29,388 nt of DNA from a virus, in IMG/VR virus record IMGVR_UViG_3300030329_001387, positions 1 through 29,388 of that record. One strand, 5' to 3'. The translations under genes were made by a program, and so were the position numbers. Below are positions 9,416 through 16,142 of the stretch, piece after piece. Numbering within the stretch: position 1 is the first letter of the stretch; the number at the start of each line of letters is the position of its first letter. Under the pieces are notes generated by a model. The model did no database searches. It was not told the DNA's origin and was given only the letters and a program-made list of their open reading frames with translations.

Positions 9416-9635
9416 AACTAAAAAAAAGAAAACTAAAAAGAAGGCAACCACAGGTAAACGTAAGTTTAAAAAGGTCCCTAAGACCAAAGGTGGTGTGCCT
9501 AAGAAGTACGTCAAGGGTGCTAAGAATCCAAAGGCTAGAGAAGCCGAGATAAAGAGAACTAGAAAACTTTATCGTGAAGGTAAACTTACACCTGCTATGA
9601 TGGACAGAATAAGTAAACAGAGGAGCAGAGGATAA
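9405..9635 (+). CDS. Highly basic protein with lysine tail and helical core
   Basis: 76 residues. Residues 1-25 are a histone-tail-like run of Lys, Thr and Arg. The remainder contains GGVPKKYVKGAKNPKAREAE and a helix ending in REGKLTPAMMDRISKQRS. Similar PKKYV-type small proteins occur, from memory, in marine phages and some large algal viruses. Probable nucleic-acid binding. The ATG overlaps the end of the preceding gene and the stop shares a base with the next start. Confidence 0.6.
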   Translation: MASRTKKKKTKKKATTGKRKFKKVPKTKGGVPKKYVKGAKNPKAREAEIKRTRKLYREGKLTPAMMDRISKQRSRG

Positions 9636-9961
9636 TGTCAGCAGGAAGATATAAAAGTATCCCCGGAGCAAGCAGGTATTCTAAGTCTACCTTAGACAAG
9701 GTATATAAGAGAGGACTTGGTGCTTACTACTCATCTGGTAGTAGACCAAAGACAAGTGCTCATGCTTGGGCTATGGGAAGAGTAAAGTCTTTCGTAAGTG
9801 GTAAAGGTGGTGCAAGAAAGGCAGATAAAGATTTACTTAGAGGTGGTAGCAAAAAAACTACTGCAAAGAAGACTACTGCAAAAAAGACTACTAAGAAGAA
9901 AACCACCAAGAAAAAAACAACTCGTAGAAAGCGAGTAAAGACTATGGGTATGGGTAGTTAA
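9635..9961 (+). CDS. DUF5824-like protein with a histone H1-like basic tail
   Basis: 108 residues. The first 68 contain YSKSTLDKVYKRGLGAYYSS followed by SAHAWAMGRVKSFVSGKGGA, which I recognise as resembling the DUF5824 domain found in phages and large viruses. From about residue 70 the chain is a repetitive Lys/Thr/Ala tail (KKTTAKKTTAKKTT and variants), like the C-terminal domain of histone H1. Binding to the phage genome is inferred from charge. The repeats are short direct DNA repeats and could vary in number between relatives. Confidence 0.65.
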   Translation: MSAGRYKSIPGASRYSKSTLDKVYKRGLGAYYSSGSRPKTSAHAWAMGRVKSFVSGKGGARKADKDLLRGGSKKTTAKKTTAKKTTKKKTTKKKTTRRKRVKTMGMGS

Positions 9962-10276
9962 ATGGCTCATGAGAGTAGAAAAAAATCTATGCTTAAAAAG
10001 TATGGTCTTAAGGGTGTAAACAAAGCTAAAAGAACACCAAGCCATCCTACAAAGTCACACGTTGTTCTTGCACAAGAAGGTCATAAACTAAAACTAATTA
10101 GGTTTGGACAGCAAGGTAAACGTGTAGGCACACTGAAAGGCACAGCAGGTAAACCAAAGAAAGGTGAGTCTGCTAGAATGAAAGCCAAAAGAAAATCATT
10201 TAAAGCAAGGCACGCCAAGAATATTGCTAGAGGTAAAATGTCAGCAGCTTGGTGGGCAGATAAGGTGAAGTGGTAA
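9962..10276 (+). CDS. Conserved basic marine-phage protein, unknown function
   Basis: 104 residues with a distinctive order: KRTPSHPTKSHVVLAQEG, then KLIRFGQQG, then KKGESARMKAKRKSFKARH and a C-terminal KMSAAWWADKVKW. From memory this pattern recurs in cyanophages and other marine phages as a conserved hypothetical. It is strongly basic with two Trp near the end, so a nucleic-acid-binding role is plausible. It starts directly after the previous stop and shares a base with the next ATG. Confidence 0.65.
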   Translation: MAHESRKKSMLKKYGLKGVNKAKRTPSHPTKSHVVLAQEGHKLKLIRFGQQGKRVGTLKGTAGKPKKGESARMKAKRKSFKARHAKNIARGKMSAAWWADKVKW

Positions 10277-10416
10277 TGCCAAAGCCAAAAGGTAAAAAGA
10301 AATACAGTCCAAAGCAAAAGAAACTTGCACGAGTCGCACCACCACGAGACAAGATTACAGGTGCAGACTTTAAGAAGCTGAAGAGAAGAAAGAAAACTAC
10401 TAAAAAACGTGGATAA
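10276..10416 (+). CDS. 46-residue basic protein
   Basis: MPKPKGKKKY onward, with a middle motif ARVAPPRDKITGADFKKL and a Lys/Arg-rich end. It is the last of the basic proteins and starts on the final A of the preceding stop region. The conserved-looking core argues against it being random Lys-rich sequence. Function unknown; nucleic-acid binding likely. Confidence 0.55.
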   Translation: MPKPKGKKKYSPKQKKLARVAPPRDKITGADFKKLKRRKKTTKKRG

Positions 10417-10492
10417 ATCAACAGTTGCAATACTTGCATACTGTCTATGCCTAATGCTTATGGTTATCGTTGGAGAATGTAATAGTGTATAA
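10409..10492 (+). CDS. Possible 27-residue membrane peptide (GTG start)
   Basis: Reads MDKSTVAILAYCLCLMLMVI and ends VGECNSV. It has one hydrophobic span of about 17 residues after a charged N-terminus. The GTG overlaps the end of the basic gene, and the peptide ends 21 bases before the next gene. Such mini membrane proteins accompany lysis genes in some phages, but nothing here proves that. It might be non-coding. Confidence 0.35.
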   Translation: MDKSTVAILAYCLCLMLMVIVGECNSV

Positions 10493-10513
10493 TCAAGGTA
10501 GTGTGGAGGCATT

Positions 10514-11599
10514 ATGTGGAAAAGAATTAAGAAAATAATTAAATCAATACTAAATATCCCTTTTACTGTAGTTAAAGGTGCAGCAAACTTTTTTTATCAA
10601 ATACTGCGTGCATTTAAAAGAATGATAGTAAGTATTCTAAAGTCTCCAATTTTACTTTCAATACAAGCCTACAAGAAAGGTCTTATTATTAGAGACTATG
10701 TCATGGCTAAAATAGATTACTTAGACCAAGAGAGCAAGAAGTGGCACAGGTTCTTTCAAGTTCTGGCAAGCCCATATAATCTGCTTTTAAAGCTGGGATT
10801 TAATCCGGCTATGGCTAGTGGGCTGCTTATCGCAGGAGGTACTGTTACAACTGGGGTAGTAGCCACAGAGATTATTCAAGAAAGAAGTTTTGCAAATGGT
10901 GATGCAGGTATTTATGCAGCCCCATCAGAATTTCCTAGCGAGGAACTTGAAAAACAATTAGCTTGGAGGAAAGATAACCCTGATGACAATACGCTTAGAA
11001 TCGTGCTTGGAACCACGCCAGTAGAAGAAATATCTATAACTGATGTAAGCGTAAACTCTTATGCAAATAGCAGTTTGCCTAGTGGTAAAGCTGAGGCTAT
11101 TTTAATCGAAGGTAAGAATGGTATGAATTCTCGGCTTGAAATCGGTGAGTTCTTGTGGGATAGAAATACTTGCAAAAGTTTGACTGTTTCGGATTCAAAC
11201 ATCTATAAAATCATAGTAAAGAATAATATTTCAGATGGTCAGTCTATTGCACAGACTGCTGGTACTCAAAGAGATTTAAGAATATCAGGTGGGAATGCAA
11301 TGGCTAGAGAATTAACTACTTCAGCAGGCACTTATGACCGAATTTGGCTTGATACTGGTAGTTTAACTAGCACCAATGCAAAGATAAATAAACTTACTTT
11401 ATCAAACATAGTCAGCAAAGGTGGCAGTTGCGTGATTAGACAGGCTGATATTGGTCTTTTAACCATACAGTATTCAGTAACGGGTCATGACCAAAACTTC
11501 AGCACCAAAGAATTCACTATTGCAAGCAGTACCAAGGCAAGCATATGGGAGGTCTCCAATAACCTCGAGGTCTTGTTGTTAGAGCCAGCAACACAGTAG
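10514..11599 (+). CDS. Virion protein with amphipathic N-terminus and beta-helix-like C-terminal part
   Basis: 361 residues with GGAGG four bases before the ATG. Residues 1-65 are repeated amphipathic helices rich in Lys and Ile (KRIKKIIKSIL, RAFKRMIVSILKSP). Residues about 100-122 are a hydrophobic Gly/Thr/Val segment that could span a membrane. From residue 150 to the end the sequence is a series of short beta strands with Asn, Ser and Thr turns, like a right-handed beta helix. It may be a membrane-active internal virion or spike protein. Last large gene of the late block. Confidence 0.55.
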   Translation: MWKRIKKIIKSILNIPFTVVKGAANFFYQILRAFKRMIVSILKSPILLSIQAYKKGLIIRDYVMAKIDYLDQESKKWHRFFQVLASPYNLLLKLGFNPAMASGLLIAGGTVTTGVVATEIIQERSFANGDAGIYAAPSEFPSEELEKQLAWRKDNPDDNTLRIVLGTTPVEEISITDVSVNSYANSSLPSGKAEAILIEGKNGMNSRLEIGEFLWDRNTCKSLTVSDSNIYKIIVKNNISDGQSIAQTAGTQRDLRISGGNAMARELTTSAGTYDRIWLDTGSLTSTNAKINKLTLSNIVSKGGSCVIRQADIGLLTIQYSVTGHDQNFSTKEFTIASSTKASIWEVSNNLEVLLLEPATQ

Positions 11600-11745
11600 T
11601 GAAAGACTGCGTTCACGTCTACATATTACCTGAGCCTAGTAAACAACTTGGTTCTGAATACAAAGCAAAGTGTAGTAAGTGTGGTAAACAACAGTTACAC
11701 AGAAATTACCACAGTTCTAACCATATCTGGAAAAGACGAGGCTAA
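11599..11745 (+). CDS. 48-residue zinc-finger-like protein (GTG start)
   Basis: Begins at a GTG sharing its G with the preceding stop. It contains KCSKCGKQQLHRNYH: a CxxC pair at residues 25/28 and His at 35 and 39, suggesting a small zinc-binding knuckle, followed by a basic end (WKRRG). It is convergent with the minus-strand nuclease gene and their ends overlap by four bases. Function unknown; nucleic-acid binding is possible. Confidence 0.5.
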   Translation: MKDCVHVYILPEPSKQLGSEYKAKCSKCGKQQLHRNYHSSNHIWKRRG

Positions 11746-12125
11746 AGATTTAATTGAATCGTAGAATCAAGACTTGCCTTGATACGCATCTCTTCTTTTC
11801 TGATGTCTTTTGTGATGTTTAGGAAAGTTTCTAATTCCATGGTGACTAAATGCTTTGCAACCTTATCATTGACTTTATGTGTCTGACATACGATAGGTAT
11901 CTTATTGGTAGCAATACCAGCTTTTCTAGCTTGCTCCACAGCTTTTAGTGTTCTTGCACTTACAACCTTGCCTGCTTTTACTTCAGCAGCAAACTTAATA
12001 GTTTCTACATCCGGCACATCACCAGAGTGTCTACCAGTTACAGGGTTACGTTGTGCTTTGACTTTATCTCCACCAAGAAATTCAGCCCACTTTCTCTCCC
12101 AGTTTTTCCATACGCTATTGTTCAT
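11742..12125 (-). CDS. PD-(D/E)xK nuclease, Holliday junction resolvase-like
   Basis: 127 residues with AAGGAGG before the ATG. The order of motifs fits a PD-(D/E)xK nuclease: Glu10 in an N-terminal helix (KNWERKWAEFLGG), Asp36 and Asp39 in GDVPDVE, then the AEVKAGK strand with Glu48 and Lys50, and Gln65 in the next helix (VEQARKAG). This resembles the resolvase and VRR-Nuc-type enzymes that phages use to cut branched DNA during recombination and before packaging. It is the last gene of the leftward block, downstream of the other nucleases. The family assignment is firm; the exact substrate is inferred. Confidence 0.7.
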   Translation of the reverse strand: MNNSVWKNWERKWAEFLGGDKVKAQRNPVTGRHSGDVPDVETIKFAAEVKAGKVVSARTLKAVEQARKAGIATNKIPIVCQTHKVNDKVAKHLVTMELETFLNITKDIRKEEMRIKASLDSTIQLNL

Positions 12126-12209
12126 AGTTCCTCCTTGGACAAATAGAATTTTTTTTAAGAATGTCTAATTAATATTACGGACAGTTTGGTTTGCATGAAT
12201 TTAGAATGT
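12126..12209. other. Intergenic gap with AGAATGT repeats
   Basis: 84 bases between minus-strand genes, AT-rich with a run of eight T. AGAATGT occurs at 12158-12164, 12203-12209 and just beyond at 12219-12225. The first two are followed by YTAATT. The reverse complement ACATTCT also occurs in the gap before the large terminase. I see no hairpin plus CGTNTTAGTA box here. Confidence 0.4.
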
Positions 12210-12494
12210 TTAATTCTCAGAATGTATCACAACATTGTCCATAAATACAGGGGTAAGTGGACCAACGTATGAACCGTTCACATTGAACTCAAAGTATTCA
12301 CTGGCTTCATCGTGAGTCATACCATCTCTATCTACTAATACTTGTAAACACCTCTGTTTGTCGTATACAGCGATTGTTTTGTTGAATTGGTACCCAACGC
12401 CTATGAAAGCCTCATCAAACCCGTCAGCGAGCATTATTTCAATGTCAGGGTTATCTCTCAAAAGAGTTTGATTTAGTGTTAGTGGTCTATCCAT
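12210..12494 (-). CDS. Conserved phage hypothetical protein
   Basis: 94 residues. The core IEIMLADGFDEAFIGVGYQF followed by DRDGMTHDEASEYFEFNV and GPLTPVFM is, from memory, a widespread phage hypothetical pattern. No catalytic residues are assigned. The ATG overlaps the stop of the small membrane protein gene upstream. It belongs to the replication/recombination transcription unit by position. Confidence 0.7.
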   Translation of the reverse strand: MDRPLTLNQTLLRDNPDIEIMLADGFDEAFIGVGYQFNKTIAVYDKQRCLQVLVDRDGMTHDEASEYFEFNVNGSYVGPLTPVFMDNVVIHSEN

Positions 12495-12645
12495 CTGGGG
12501 ATTCTAAAACTTTCATACCTAGGGCTATAATTCCTCCTGTACATCCCGTGGCTATCTCTGTATAGCCTTGCCACACACCAACAGCACTTAATATACCTAA
12601 GACGATAATCGCTAAAAAAATCTGGGGTCTAAGTTTGCCCATCAT
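12487..12645 (-). CDS. Small single-span membrane protein, conserved in phages
   Basis: 52 residues. MMGKLRPQIF leads into a hydrophobic stretch LAIIVLGILSAVGVW, then GYTEIATGCTGGIIALGMKV, which could form a second weaker hydrophobic helix. A TAGGAG lies just upstream and overlaps the end of the preceding nuclease gene (ATGATG around the TGA). Its 3' end overlaps the next gene by eight bases. Similar short membrane proteins are common in phages. A holin role is possible but unsupported. Confidence 0.65.
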   Translation of the reverse strand: MMGKLRPQIFLAIIVLGILSAVGVWQGYTEIATGCTGGIIALGMKVLESPDG

Positions 12646-13061
12646 TTTAAACTCCTACACTTGTTTACCATTGCTAAGAATACTTCTTTGACCTCTAATA
12701 ATACACCATAACTTCTTTTACCGTTAGTATCGGTGTCACCCATGGGTACTCTTTCTTTGTTCCATGTAAGTTCTTGAAGTATCTGTGTTGGTATTATCAT
12801 GGCACCAAACTTGTTGCCTTTACTATCAGCAAAGACATGGACTTGGTAGTCTGCTTCAGTAACATTTAGTCCGGTACTTTTACTTCTACGTTCATCGTAT
12901 AGTTCCACAGCAATTTTCTTTGTGCGAGACCATATATCACGTTCAGTCTTTATCTCAACTAAGCGTCCAAAAAGTTGAGAAAACCAATGTTCCGACTCCT
13001 GACCAAACTCCAAGTCATGCCTAAAATCATAGTTTTGTTTAGAGTTACTTTCCAAACTCAC
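12642..13061 (-). CDS. PD-(D/E)xK-type nuclease-like protein (GTG start)
   Basis: 139 residues starting at GTG with GGAG five bases upstream. Residues 11-20 (YDFRHDLEFG), then VEIKTE (Glu36, Lys38), IAVELYDERRSKSTGL (Glu53) and VTEADYQVHVF reproduce the pattern of a family of phage PD-(D/E)xK proteins where Asp, ExK and a second Glu form the metal site. It overlaps genes on both sides. The nuclease call rests on the motif pattern only; activity and substrate are unknown. Confidence 0.55.
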   Translation of the reverse strand: MSLESNSKQNYDFRHDLEFGQESEHWFSQLFGRLVEIKTERDIWSRTKKIAVELYDERRSKSTGLNVTEADYQVHVFADSKGNKFGAMIIPTQILQELTWNKERVPMGDTDTNGKRSYGVLLEVKEVFLAMVNKCRSLK

Positions 13062-13797
13062 ATATCTCCCAGAATGAACACCACTTCTGTGTGCAAGCCC
13101 AACTACCTTCTGGTGCAGGCATAAACACTTGATTGTTTATTCCAGACTTAACGTGTTCAATACGTTTGTTAACTCTGTCTTTGTGGTCTTGTGTCACCTC
13201 GGCGTGATGGTAGAAAGTTTTTGGTGTGGTTATGTCTTGGACGACAGCCATTCCAACCTTGTCTACGTTAGCCATATCTGCATACTTTACAAGTTGCACA
13301 TCCCTAGTCAGGTCAGGTGTCACGTTTCGTTTCTTGACTTTGTTGTCGACAATAACGCCATCGACAGTGATAAAGTCAGCAAAGCCTTTGAACTTTTCAC
13401 CATCGTTATCAACTTGCACAAGTTCTACTTGCACTTCTTTAGCCTTGAACTTATCACCAAAGTCTTTGTGGTAAGTTGCAGCAAGTTTAGATGTTCTATC
13501 CTTGCTCTTGTCTTTTGTGATGTCATCCTTCTCCCAATCAAACGTGTCGCTGTCCTGTTCTTTTTGATGAACATCAACAGCAAAGTCTACGAATTGACTT
13601 TGAGTTAGACCATTGTTTGTCTGTGCCTGCAGAGAGAAATGTTCGTTGGCAGCATTGTCAACGCTTGTCCCTCTGAGTACAGCACTACCCATCTTCTCAG
13701 GGATACCTTCGACATACCTGTAGTAGTATTGCATACCACAAGTCATGTACTTTCGTATCTGAGATACAGATAGATAGCTTCTAATTGTACCTTTCAT
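13045..13797 (-). CDS. RecB/Cas4-like PD-(D/E)xK exonuclease with candidate Fe-S cysteines
   Basis: 250 residues, AGGAGG before the ATG. SVSQIRKYMTC opens the chain (Cys20). The nuclease core shows GFADF with Asp141, VDNKVKK with Asp151 and Lys153, and QLVKY (Gln168, Tyr172), the RecB-family motif IV. Near the C-terminus Cys235, Cys240 and Cys246 lie in CTQKWCSFWEIC. One N-terminal Cys plus three C-terminal Cys is the arrangement that binds a 4Fe-4S cluster in AddB, Dna2 and Cas4. Likely trims DNA ends for recombination or replication. No CRISPR components are nearby, so a Cas4 role is not suggested. Confidence 0.8.
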   Translation of the reverse strand: MKGTIRSYLSVSQIRKYMTCGMQYYYRYVEGIPEKMGSAVLRGTSVDNAANEHFSLQAQTNNGLTQSQFVDFAVDVHQKEQDSDTFDWEKDDITKDKSKDRTSKLAATYHKDFGDKFKAKEVQVELVQVDNDGEKFKGFADFITVDGVIVDNKVKKRNVTPDLTRDVQLVKYADMANVDKVGMAVVQDITTPKTFYHHAEVTQDHKDRVNKRIEHVKSGINNQVFMPAPEGSWACTQKWCSFWEICEFGK

Positions 13798-13809
13798 GTA
13801 ACCTCCTAA

Positions 13810-14103
13810 TCACACTATGTTTAATTTATTTACTTGTTCTACACAGTAATCACAAGTCATTGGCTGTTCCCACTGGCACTTGCCTTTGGGACCCCATATA
13901 CAACCTTTCATTCCGTGTAAATTTCTCAACCATTCTTCCATGTGTTCAAGCATTGTCATTTTTTCCCAGAATTTTTCCCAACGTTCTTCATCCTCGACAA
14001 TTTCATCTTGAAAATATAATTTCTTGAACTCATCTGTGCACCATGCAAGACCAGCTTTTAACTGACCCATTGATTTCTCTTTGTCTGTAAAGTCTACTCC
14101 CAT
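13810..14103 (-). CDS. Cysteine-containing small protein next to the helicase loader
   Basis: 97 residues. The middle is an acidic Trp-rich helix (EERWEKFWEKMTMLEHMEEW). The C-terminal third has Cys in GCIWGPKGKCQWEQPMTCDY and another shortly after, enough for a small zinc site. Its ATG overlaps the last codons of the helicase-loader gene, so the two are translated together and a role in replication is likely by association. Family not recognised. Confidence 0.6.
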   Translation of the reverse strand: MGVDFTDKEKSMGQLKAGLAWCTDEFKKLYFQDEIVEDEERWEKFWEKMTMLEHMEEWLRNLHGMKGCIWGPKGKCQWEQPMTCDYCVEQVNKLNIV

Positions 14104-15116
14104 GGTAGTTCATCCCTCTCTTCTTGTCTCATGCTCTCAGTCTCACCAAGAACTACAAGCGTACTCACCATCACATCTTTAAATCTATCCACCACAGCAA
14201 AGTCAAACACTTGCTCCAGTTCATCCAAAGAAAAGTTAGATGTAATCATGGTCCTCATTCTTCTTGAGTACCTGTAATCTAATATCTCATAAAACAGAGA
14301 CCTTACATAGTCAGTTGAGTATTCCCTGCCCAAGTCATCAATAATTAGATGCTTAACATTCTTTAGATGGTTTACATACTCATCATACTTATCGGTGTCC
14401 ATGTAGGACTTTACCTTTGATGCGAGTTCTGCTGATGTCATGTAGACAACCATTTCTTTTCTACCAATTATCCAAGATACAGATGCTTTGGCAAGATGAG
14501 TCTTACCCACACCAACATTACCAAGCATAACCATCCAAGGACTTTTATGTCCACTTGCCCAGTCAAATGCAGATTCTTTTGCAATCTTGCATTCATCGTT
14601 TCTGAGTTCATAGTTGTTGAATCTTTGGAAAGTGGTCTCTCCTAGACCAGACACACCCCAAAGATACTTGCTGTAGTCAGCTTTATTTAACTTACATATA
14701 CAAGCAAAGAGCCTGCCAAAGTTTGGGTCACCAACAGGAAAAGTTCCTGACAGCCAACCAGTCCCACCACAGACACACACTGATGGTGTCTTGAAAGGTT
14801 TGCCTGCATTAGCTTTTGCTCTTTCGTTATAGTCTTGAGTGTTCTTGACGTGTCTTTCTGTAACAAGAATTTCAACTTTAGTTCTCACACTCTTTGGTAA
14901 TCTCTTCCAAGGTATAGCAGGATACCCTGCCTCAACTGCTTCATTCGGTGTTAGATTTCCCGGAATGCAGGTCTCTATCAATTCCTCAGTAAATGCTTTG
15001 ACTTCTTCTGGCGAGGTCATTGAGTTTGGAATCTTTAAACTTGTTCCCCGAACTATCGCTGAGTCTTCTTCCTCTTTGAGTTTTTTGACCAGTTGGTCGT
15101 ATTTCATTTCTTTCAT
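14094..15116 (-). CDS. DnaC/IstB-like helicase loader ATPase
   Basis: 340 residues. The AAA+ core is clear: Walker A GNVGVGKTH at 199-207, Walker B LIIDDLG at 257-263, sensor-1 ITSN at 291-294 and a candidate arginine finger Arg311 in VVDRF. The N-terminal half carries two CxC pairs (114/116 and 139/141), which could bind zinc as in primosomal helicase loaders. Function by family: loads the replicative helicase onto the origin, so this phage probably uses a host or distant phage helicase. The start overlaps the upstream winged-helix gene by 131 bases; a ribosome site AAAGG lies nine bases before the ATG. A later start is possible. Confidence 0.85.
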   Translation of the reverse strand: MKEMKYDQLVKKLKEEEDSAIVRGTSLKIPNSMTSPEEVKAFTEELIETCIPGNLTPNEAVEAGYPAIPWKRLPKSVRTKVEILVTERHVKNTQDYNERAKANAGKPFKTPSVCVCGGTGWLSGTFPVGDPNFGRLFACICKLNKADYSKYLWGVSGLGETTFQRFNNYELRNDECKIAKESAFDWASGHKSPWMVMLGNVGVGKTHLAKASVSWIIGRKEMVVYMTSAELASKVKSYMDTDKYDEYVNHLKNVKHLIIDDLGREYSTDYVRSLFYEILDYRYSRRMRTMITSNFSLDELEQVFDFAVVDRFKDVMVSTLVVLGETESMRQEERDELPWE

Positions 15117-15564
15117 ATTCTTTTGCCTTTCTTAGCCATGTCCTCAACCTCAAGTATGGGACAAATGTTTTTGGTTTAGTAGCCACCTCCCAGTAAGAAC
15201 AAAACTCCTCAACAATATATTCTATGTTCTTATCTTTAAATTCGTCTTTGACAAATTGTATCTGTCTCTCTGATAGATACTTAGTATCTTTAGTAACTAG
15301 TAACTTGTTACAGAAACTATTGAATCTGTCTATCCATGTCTCTTCTGTCACCCTTTTGTCACCCTTTTTGTCACCCTTTATTTCATACACTTGAATGTTA
15401 CCTCTTCCTGTTTTATTGCTTATTCTATCAACTAACCCATCAGCCATCATCACCTTTAACTTTCTTTGTACTGACCTCTTTGAGACACCGACTGCATCTG
15501 AAATACCTGCAATAGATATTTCAGACTTGTCTTTAAGTATTGTTATAATTTTCTTTTCAATCAC
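14986..15564 (-). CDS. Winged-helix replication-type protein (GTG start)
   Basis: 192 residues starting at a GTG that overlaps the TGA of the upstream gene. Residues 1-60 form a winged helix-turn-helix (ISIAGISDAVGVSKRSVQRK, then a wing ending in QVYEIKG). After a charged linker, residues 95-150 are helical (FVKDEFKDKNIEYIVEEF, PYLRLRTWLRKAKEYE), reminiscent of DnaD/DnaT-type or phage replication initiator modules. Directly before the helicase loader, so probably origin binding or primosome assembly. The last 43 codons overlap the loader gene in another frame. Confidence 0.65.
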   Translation of the reverse strand: MIEKKIITILKDKSEISIAGISDAVGVSKRSVQRKLKVMMADGLVDRISNKTGRGNIQVYEIKGDKKGDKRVTEETWIDRFNSFCNKLLVTKDTKYLSERQIQFVKDEFKDKNIEYIVEEFCSYWEVATKPKTFVPYLRLRTWLRKAKEYERNEIRPTGQKTQRGRRLSDSSGNKFKDSKLNDLARRSQSIY

Positions 15565-15788
15565 GACAATACTTCTTTTGATTCTTGTAAAGCTGCATCT
15601 GCTTCATCTGTATCAACTTCATCAACTTCAATGACTTCAATGAAATCAGATGTGCTTCTGTGCTGTGCATTGTCATCAATATCGTCATGCGACATATTTC
15701 TAACCATAGATTCAGCTTCTTCCTTAGAGTCTGCATCAACTTCAATAGTTGCATAACTCATCTGGCTTATGTTTACGTTGTATTTCAC
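15561..15788 (-). CDS. Small very acidic protein
   Basis: 75 residues, GTG start with AGGAG about six bases upstream. The N-terminus MKYNVNISQMSYATIEVDAD reads like a beta hairpin. The rest is Asp/Glu-rich (IEVIEVDEVDTDEADAA). Acidic phage proteins are sometimes DNA mimics or inhibitors, but the sequence gives no specific evidence. It sits between a structured intergenic RNA element and the winged-helix gene, and its stop overlaps the next start. Confidence 0.6.
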   Translation of the reverse strand: MKYNVNISQMSYATIEVDADSKEEAESMVRNMSHDDIDDNAQHRSTSDFIEVIEVDEVDTDEADAALQESKEVLS

Positions 15789-15806
15789 GTTTTTCTCCTT
15801 TCTAAC

Positions 15807-15834
15807 GAGGGGCTGGGAAATTCCCCAACCCCTC
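15807..15834 (-). terminator. GC-rich hairpin upstream of the acidic-protein gene
   Basis: Arms 15807-15817 and 15824-15834 pair over 11 positions, including one U-G pair that forms only in the minus-strand transcript. It is followed by CGTTAG and then the SD, a layout like the hairpin plus CGTNTTAGTA modules further upstream but with a degenerate box. No U-run follows, so termination is uncertain. Confidence 0.5.
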
Positions 15835-15848
15835 AGTTATTTAGTAAA

Positions 15849-15923
15849 CGGACACAGGAATAAGGGATGTTATCATCTCTACCGGAGAGAACCTTATCGT
15901 TTTCTTGGAGGAACCTGTGTCCG
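15849..15923 (-). ncRNA. 75-base branched RNA element between early genes
   Basis: Outer helix of ten perfect pairs: 15849-15858 with 15914-15923 (CGGACACAGG and CCTGTGTCCG). Inside, ATAAGG pairs with CCTTAT. Two small hairpins follow in the transcript, TCTCT-CCGGT-AGAGA and GATG-ATAA-CATC. The fold is a nested multi-branched element. A single-stranded TCCTCC lies just inside the outer helix and is complementary to SD sequences. Nearly fills the gap after the HTH gene. A regulatory leader or processing element is my inference. Confidence 0.5.
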
Positions 15924-15929
15924 ATTAAA

Positions 15930-16142
15930 TTAATTAATTGGTTGTAGGTTTTCGATAGAGCCGGCATCTTCAAGTCTACTCATGAAGTCATCGATAGACT
16001 CCTTAGTAATCTTGATGTGAGTACCGACCTTGATTGACTTTATCTTGTTTTCTTTTATCAAGTCGTAAAGTCTGTTTCTACCTATACCCATTAGTTCTTT
16101 AGCCTCGAGGACTGTGTAAAGCATTTTATCCATTGTCTTCAC
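15930..16142 (-). CDS. Excisionase-type helix-turn-helix (HTH_17) DNA-binding protein
   Basis: 70 residues from a GTG that overlaps the upstream gene; ATG codons at residues 4 and 7 are alternatives. YTVLEAKELMGIGRNRLYDL through KVGTHIKITKESIDDFM is the HTH_17 pattern of MerR-like/excisionase proteins. GGAG lies about seven bases ahead of the GTG. Family role: binding and bending specific DNA, as an excisionase or a regulator. No integrase is visible here, so a regulator of the early region is more likely. Confidence 0.75.
   Translation of the reverse strand: MKTMDKMLYTVLEAKELMGIGRNRLYDLIKENKIKSIKVGTHIKITKESIDDFMSRLEDAGSIENLQPIN

Noticed and set aside
10488-10493. Perfect TATAAT before the 361-residue virion gene
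   Set aside because: No acceptable -35 at 16-18 bases and no extended -10; AT-rich chance match likely.
11766-11783. Hairpin ATCAAG/CTTGAT near the convergent gene ends as a late terminator
   Set aside because: Only six mostly AT pairs inside a coding region and no U-run in direct contact.
13045-13797. Cas4 of a CRISPR system
   Set aside because: No other cas gene or repeat array; the same cysteine and nuclease arrangement is common in phage recombination enzymes.
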